Shown here: positions 59,731-64,000 of the stretch, piece by piece
Layout of the letters: the number at the start of each line of letters is the position of its first letter
Position numbering within the stretch: position 1 is the first letter of the stretch
Assembly (NCBI RefSeq): GCF_041361465.1
Contig: NZ_JBGKAC010000002.1
Span: 62,001 to 126,000, forward strand
Source: Halobaculum sp. MBLA0143
GTDB lineage: Archaea; Halobacteriota; Halobacteria; Halobacteriales; Haloferacaceae
Reading direction: 5' to 3'
DNA: 64,000 bases
The notes under the pieces: generated by a model
The model's input: the letters and a program-made list of their open reading frames with translations, nothing else
Told to the model about the DNA's origin: nothing
Database searches by the model: none
Made by a program: the position numbers and the translations under genes

Positions 59731-60684
59731 GTGAACGACTGGACAGTCGACCCGGAGCGGGTGAGTGGAGACGTGCGACTCGACGGCTACGCCGGAACGG
59801 TCGGGCTCTCGGAGACGGCGGACGTGTACGTCCACGGCGGCGCGGTCACGGGCGAACTGATCGTCGACGACGCGGAGTACGTCTACACGGACGTGCCGGC
59901 CGAGGGCGGCGGCCCCCCGGGCGAGCGAACCGTCGACACGGCGGTCGCGGGCGAGGAGGACGGCTACGTCCGAGACGTCGACGGCGACCTCGTCGTGCGG
60001 AACGTGGAGGACGTGTTCGTCGCCGACGCCGGCGCGGCGACGCTGTCGGCACCCGGCGCGGAACGGGTGTTCCACGACGACGAGGCCACACCGACGAAAC
60101 CACCAGACGACTACGAGGTGTCCGTCGCGGGGTGGGAGCAGACGGAGACGGCACGAGACCCACGCGACGGCGTCGCGGTCTTGGGCGCCCGCAACGAGGT
60201 GACCATCGAGAAGGCGGCCCACGACATCACCGTCTACGTCGTCGGGTGGGGCAACGAGGTGACCGTGGAGGGGAGCGACGCCGACGTGACGACGTTCTTC
60301 GTCGGTCGGGACAACCGAGTGTCCGTCGGGCCGTACCTGGAGGCGACGACCGCGGCCGACAGCGGCACGGACAACGAGCTCCACCGCGAACCGATTCCGC
60401 CGGAGGCGTTGATCCAGACCGCCGAGTCGGAGGCGAAGTCCGGCCTCCTGTTCGGTCGCCACCGACTCACCTGGCAGGCGCCGACGGACGAGGAGTGGTG
60501 TCAGAACTGCGGGGCCGACGCGGACGCGGTGATCGTCCGCCGACAGTCCGACGCCTTCTACCTGTTCGGGGTCCCGGTGTGGACGTTCGACGAAGGCGGC
60601 GCCGCCTACGAGTGCGAACAGTGCTCGACTCACGTCGGCCGCGTGTCGCTGTCGGAGTCGGAGCGACGCGAAGCGCTGCGGTAG
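59731..60684 (+). CDS. Bactofilin-like beta-helix protein with C-terminal zinc ribbon
   Basis: 317 residues from GTG. Residues about 10-215 consist of short regular strands (GDVRLDGYAGTVGLSETADV, GAVTGELIVDDAEYVYTDV, NEVTIEKAAHDITVYVVGWG, NEVTVEGSDADVTTFFVGRDN) typical of bactofilin or polymer-forming beta-helix folds. The last 80 residues form a zinc ribbon (CQNC at about 256-259 and CEQC at about 293-296). No signal peptide, so it is cytoplasmic. It could be a scaffold or cytoskeletal element with a metal-binding end. Confidence in fold is moderate and in role low. Confidence 0.55.
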   Translation: MNDWTVDPERVSGDVRLDGYAGTVGLSETADVYVHGGAVTGELIVDDAEYVYTDVPAEGGGPPGERTVDTAVAGEEDGYVRDVDGDLVVRNVEDVFVADAGAATLSAPGAERVFHDDEATPTKPPDDYEVSVAGWEQTETARDPRDGVAVLGARNEVTIEKAAHDITVYVVGWGNEVTVEGSDADVTTFFVGRDNRVSVGPYLEATTAADSGTDNELHREPIPPEALIQTAESEAKSGLLFGRHRLTWQAPTDEEWCQNCGADADAVIVRRQSDAFYLFGVPVWTFDEGGAAYECEQCSTHVGRVSLSESERREALR

Positions 60685-60840
60685 AGCGGCTCCAGTTCTC
60701 CGTCGTCTCCAGTTCTCCGTCGTTTTCGGTTCCCTGTCGTCTCCAGTTCCACGCCGTCCTGGGAGTCTCGGTCGGGACGCGGCGTCGGGCCGGCTGGAGT
60801 CACGCCGCCGCCAGAAGTCGCGAAACTACAAGTTCTCCCG

Positions 60841-61473
60841 GTGTCTGAGTGTCTTCTCGTGGTCCCACTCGACACTCCGACGTCGCTGGTCTCGCTGGTC
60901 TCGACGGCCTCGCTCGTCTCGCCCGGCGTCACTCCGTTCCCGTTGATCGTCGGGACGCTGGAGCGACTGCTCGCCGCCATCGTCGCCGCCGACACCGCGA
61001 TCGCGGAGTTCGTCGCCGGCGTTCGTCACCCACTCGTGACGAAGGTGTTCACCTCCGCGACCGGGCTGGGGTCGGCGACGGCCGCGCTGGTCTTCCTGGG
61101 CGTCTGTTACCTCGCCGGCTGGCGGCGCGAGCTCCGAGTCGGCTCGGTCGCCCTGCTCGTGTCCGGTGTCGTCGTCGCGTCGCTGATGGCGCTCGTCGGC
61201 CGACCGTTCCCACCGTCGCCCGTCTGTGTCACCGACGGCGGGCTGACGGCCCACTCGTTCCCCTCCGGTCACGCCGCGGCCGTGACCGTCTACGCGGCCG
61301 TCGCCCGCCGCTCCAAGCAGATCCCGTTCGGCCCCGTGGCGCTCTTAGCGGTCGTCGTCGCCGTCTCTCGGGTGTATCTGGGGACTCACTACGCGAGTGA
61401 CACCGTGGTGGGTGTGGTGATCGGGCTCGCTGCCGTCGTGGTGGCTCGGCGGATCGTGCGGTATCAAGTGTGA
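60841..61473 (+). CDS. PAP2-family membrane phosphatase
   Basis: 210 residues from GTG; later GTG starts are possible. Five to six membrane helices. The PAP2 motifs two and three are clear: PSGHAAAVT (catalytic His) and SRVYLGTHYASDTVVG. Motif one is weaker: the RP of K-x6-RP is present (LVGRPFPP) but the Lys is not in its usual place. Such enzymes dephosphorylate lipid phosphates such as isoprenyl or phosphatidate species at the membrane. The gene is transcribed away from the bactofilin-like gene, 156 bp after it. Confidence 0.8.
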   Translation: MSECLLVVPLDTPTSLVSLVSTASLVSPGVTPFPLIVGTLERLLAAIVAADTAIAEFVAGVRHPLVTKVFTSATGLGSATAALVFLGVCYLAGWRRELRVGSVALLVSGVVVASLMALVGRPFPPSPVCVTDGGLTAHSFPSGHAAAVTVYAAVARRSKQIPFGPVALLAVVVAVSRVYLGTHYASDTVVGVVIGLAAVVVARRIVRYQV

Positions 61474-61600
61474 CCGCAGCGGGCTCTCCGCGATGGTCCT
61501 CGCCGTGATCGGGGTACGGGTTAGTGTGACCCCGACGGCGGTCAGTTCGGATTTCGGCGGTCGTGATAGCCGCCGGAGTCAACTGTTCTGACGGCCTAGG

Positions 61601-62479
61601 TTACTGAAGCGGATTGTCGAACCAGTCTGTCTTGTACCCAATACCAACCTTCACGAGGGTGACACAGACCGAACAGTCGATCGGCGAGCAGAGATTGGCG
61701 CAGACATCCGCGCCTCCGACGGCGAGCCCGAGTCGGGCGTCCTCCCCTCCGTTCCTCGTCTCGTAGGTGACTTCCCCACAGATTTCGGCGGAGCCGGCGG
61801 GAAGCTTCCCAGGGAGCTTGGTACCGACATCGACACAGAAGCCATCGTACTTCCCCGGTCCGACGGAGAAACTCAGCCCCGCCAGTCCCAGCGTGACCTC
61901 GGTGTTCCCGGACGAGAAGACGAGGTCCATGAACAACGATCCGCTGAGTTCGATTGCGCTCGTCCCCGATACTTTCAGGCCGGCACTTACAGAAGAACAG
62001 AGTTCCACGCCGTCCAAAGTGGCGCAGCCGAGCTTCCCGCCGACAGTGAAGGTGTTGGAGTACTGACTTTGGTACCTCTGATCGAGTGTGATTGGAACGT
62101 CCCGTTCCTGGTACGCACCGGGCTGGGAGATCTTGTAGTACTCACCGGACGGCGGTCGTGCGTTTCTGAACTCACCGAAATAGATGTCTGGGTGGTCTTC
62201 ACCCATCGTCACGGACTCGTCGACTTCGCGGAGCGAGTCGGCTCCGCCGAGAAGTTCCTCCCGTCGGTCGTTGTACTTGCGACGGAGGCCAACGTGGCGC
62301 GACTCGCGCAGCGACTTTTCGAGTTCGTCTGCGGTCAACTCGTCACTCTCTGCTGCAACCTGTCCGGTGATGCCGCCCAGACCGATCACTGCACCGCCGA
62401 GTCCGCCCGACGCTGCGAGTACGTCCCGTCTGGTGGTGTCCTGACGCTCCTGTGACATTTTGTCTCTGTTGTCTTCCAT
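61601..62479 (-). CDS. Exported Cys-containing protein (halocin-precursor-like layout?)
   Basis: ATG at 62479 gives 292 residues; the ATG at 62458 or a longer frame to 62527 are alternatives. A Tat signal (TTRRDVLAASGGLGGAVIGL) is followed by a helical part (LTADELEKSLRESRHVGLRR), a beta-rich middle (residues about 110-240) and a C-terminal Cys cluster CANLC-x4-CSVC near 268-280. Total cysteines are about ten. The plan (Tat signal, long pro-part, Cys-rich end) recalls precursors of peptide halocins such as HalC8, but the sequence is not recognisably similar. Function unknown. Confidence 0.6.
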   Translation of the reverse strand: MEDNRDKMSQERQDTTRRDVLAASGGLGGAVIGLGGITGQVAAESDELTADELEKSLRESRHVGLRRKYNDRREELLGGADSLREVDESVTMGEDHPDIYFGEFRNARPPSGEYYKISQPGAYQERDVPITLDQRYQSQYSNTFTVGGKLGCATLDGVELCSSVSAGLKVSGTSAIELSGSLFMDLVFSSGNTEVTLGLAGLSFSVGPGKYDGFCVDVGTKLPGKLPAGSAEICGEVTYETRNGGEDARLGLAVGGADVCANLCSPIDCSVCVTLVKVGIGYKTDWFDNPLQ

Positions 62480-62664
62480 CGCAGCCACTGATATGCATTC
62501 CCGGCATTCATAGATTTTGAAGATCATGAAATGTGCATACTTATCAAGACTGAAAATAAATCATAGACTCTGTTTCTGATCTCAAGCTGACACTGACCAT
62601 CCCGACAAGCGAGTGTAATTTGGGTCGTTCCGACGGACCAGGCTCTCTCGTGAGAACGACTCGT

Positions 62665-63531
62665 TTACTGGCCGTTCGAACGGCTGGGTTGTGGCGTCGA
62701 TCCGTCACCAGAGTCTCCCTCCGGCGGGGGCGTCGGTGAGAGTCTCGCCGTGGACTCCTCACCGTCGAGTCCCGGCCGTCGTTCCCCCCGGACACGGGAC
62801 CGTTCGAGAACGAGCTTGGCAGCCCCGCCAGTGACGGCAGCGACGACGACCCACAAGAGGAGTGCCGTCAACTCGCCGATGGCTGAGGCCACGAGAGAGT
62901 CGGCGACGAGGCCAGTCACAAACACGAACACGGCGAACGGGAACAGTCCGAAGGCGTACAGCAGCATGTACGTCACTTGCATGTCGAGCACCATGTACGC
63001 CGTCAGCCGTTCGTGTCTGCCGGTGGCGACGTGGCTCCTGTAAAAGCGGGCCACCTGTGCGAGAACGACGGCCGCCCCGACGACCGCGACGGCCGGCCGT
63101 TCGAGCACGGCGAGCGCGCCGAGCAGTTCCGAGACGGTCCCGCCGCTCCGCCGACCGAGGCCCCCGTCGGTGGCGACGCCGGTCCCTACCCCGAGCACGA
63201 CAATCGACATGAGGATCGACACCGGAACGGCGAACCGGAGGTTCTTCGGGTAGATCGATGGCATCCCCGGGAGCGACACCCGGGAGTCCGCTCCGAAACG
63301 GTCGTCGATCCACCCGACCGGCCCCGGCAAGAAGAGGTTCCCACGGGCCTGAACCGTCTCTTCGGGCTTCGTGACCATCGCAACACCACCGTACAGGAGC
63401 CACACCGTCGCTAGGTCGAGAAACAGCCACACGCCGACCACACTGATCCCGGCGTCGAGCACGACAGCCGTGACCACGGCGAGCGCCACCGGAACCGCGA
63501 GAATCACAAAATCAATTTGTTCGTCGTCCAT
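62665..63531 (-). CDS. Polytopic membrane protein of unknown function
   Basis: 288 residues from ATG at 63531. Helices at about 7-25, 28-50, 100-120, 135-160, 185-205 and 210-238, with a charged amphipathic loop (about 55-95, TKPEETVQARGNLFLPGPVG). The tail (about 250-288) is Pro/Ser-rich and probably disordered. It is divergent from the next partial regulator gene. No family or transport motif was recognised. Confidence 0.65.
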   Translation of the reverse strand: MDDEQIDFVILAVPVALAVVTAVVLDAGISVVGVWLFLDLATVWLLYGGVAMVTKPEETVQARGNLFLPGPVGWIDDRFGADSRVSLPGMPSIYPKNLRFAVPVSILMSIVVLGVGTGVATDGGLGRRSGGTVSELLGALAVLERPAVAVVGAAVVLAQVARFYRSHVATGRHERLTAYMVLDMQVTYMLLYAFGLFPFAVFVFVTGLVADSLVASAIGELTALLLWVVVAAVTGGAAKLVLERSRVRGERRPGLDGEESTARLSPTPPPEGDSGDGSTPQPSRSNGQ

Positions 63532-63825
63532 TTCGAGTGCGTGCCGAGCGTATCGAGCCGTGGAGTATATCGCTTTCGATGGGTCGGCCCACTACTGAAC
63601 AGACGGCGTCTGCTCACGGGCACGAAACACCTGTTTACACGAGACGCGGGGAGAGAAAACCCGGGCTTTTCGAGCACACGCTTCCGGGTGTGTTCGGTCT
63701 CCCACGCCAGGAGACCGCGGTGAGGCCGGTCCCGGCTACCGACTGAGGAGGGATGATCTGATCGTTCAAGTCGACTAGATTGTCGTTCCGTAAGATACAC
63801 AACACAGCCCGACCCCGTGTGACGT

Positions 63826-64000
63826 GTGCCACAGTCGAGAGACGAACTGAAGACACCCGGTGAGGTGAACTCGGCCCCCGCTCCGGGCTCACACAAGGCG
63901 TCCGTCCTCGCGCTCCTCGTCCGCGATCCGGACACGGGCTACGAGCCCAGAGAGATCACGGCCGAGACGCCCGTCCCGCAGTCCAGCGTGTACAAAGTCC
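63826..64000 (+). CDS. Winged-helix regulator, MarR-like (3'-truncated by window end)
   Basis: GTG at 63826 opens MPQSRDELKTPGEVNSAPAP, then HKASVLALLVRDPDTGYEPREITAETPVPQSSVYKV up to the last base, which has the first three helices of a winged helix with SSVYKV as recognition-helix start (quoted: KASVLALLVRDPDTGYEPRE). The frame is still open at the window edge. In haloarchaea proteins like this are common as stand-alone regulators or antitoxins. A GTAAGATAC patch about 30 bases upstream is a candidate promoter. Confidence 0.65.
   Translation, partial: MPQSRDELKTPGEVNSAPAPGSHKASVLALLVRDPDTGYEPREITAETPVPQSSVYKV

Overview
The window is haloarchaeal chromosome-type DNA (class Halobacteria). 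GC is high and GTG starts are common. Encoded proteins are acidic. Many exported proteins carry twin-arginine signals, often followed by a lipobox cysteine. AT-rich TATA-like patches lie 20-35 bases before start codons, and Halobacteria-restricted families occur (DUF1102, DUF5305, Bat-type regulators, HalOD1). I saw no rRNA, tRNA, CRISPR array or transposase.

Layout. 1-12.5 kb is a surface/secretion region: four tandem DUF1102-type secreted proteins carrying lectin-like or beta-helix modules, a subtilase, a DUF5305 membrane protein, a PKD/PGF-pre-PGF surface protein with a Thr-rich stalk, and a rhomboid protease. The gaps between the four DUF1102 genes hold three hairpins that look like the acceptor stem plus T-arm of a tRNA. 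12.5-13.1 kb is a non-coding block with two unrelated tandem arrays, of 29-bp and 13-bp period. 13-18.7 kb has an S9 peptidase, a 49-residue zinc-finger protein, an HNH nuclease with a membrane segment, two lipoproteins and a GNAT enzyme. 18.7-22.3 kb pairs a CHAT-type putative protease with a divergent winged-helix-like/membrane gene pair. 22.2-29.7 kb has small proteins, an FAD oxidoreductase behind a double palindrome, lipoproteins, a Cys-rich protein pair and a PQQ-like beta-propeller. 29.9-35.7 kb is the most unusual part: divergent GrpE-, DnaK- and DnaJ-like genes followed by an overlapping five-gene operon ending in a gas-vesicle GvpJ-like protein, with no other gvp genes in view. 35.7-47.6 kb has a CBS protein, an SDR enzyme, a histidine kinase, ThiC, a tyrosine-recombinase-like protein, a Bat-type regulator, a HalOD1 protein and a GNAT enzyme. 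47.7-53.1 kb has a pentapeptide-repeat potassium channel and an aminopropyltransferase/DUF2617 operon. 53.3-64 kb has an exported trypsin-like protease, duplicated membrane proteins, an SMC/Rad50-like ATPase with CxxC motifs, a bactofilin-like zinc-ribbon protein, a PAP2 phosphatase, an exported Cys-containing protein and the start of a wHTH regulator.

How the genes fit together. The left end looks like a module that makes and remodels extracellular protein, with the intergenic tRNA-like hairpins as possible mRNA-processing signals. The chaperone triad next to the GvpJ-like operon suggests dedicated folding of a hydrophobic, self-assembling protein. Signalling genes cluster at 37-47 kb. Functions come from motif recognition by eye; no database search was run.
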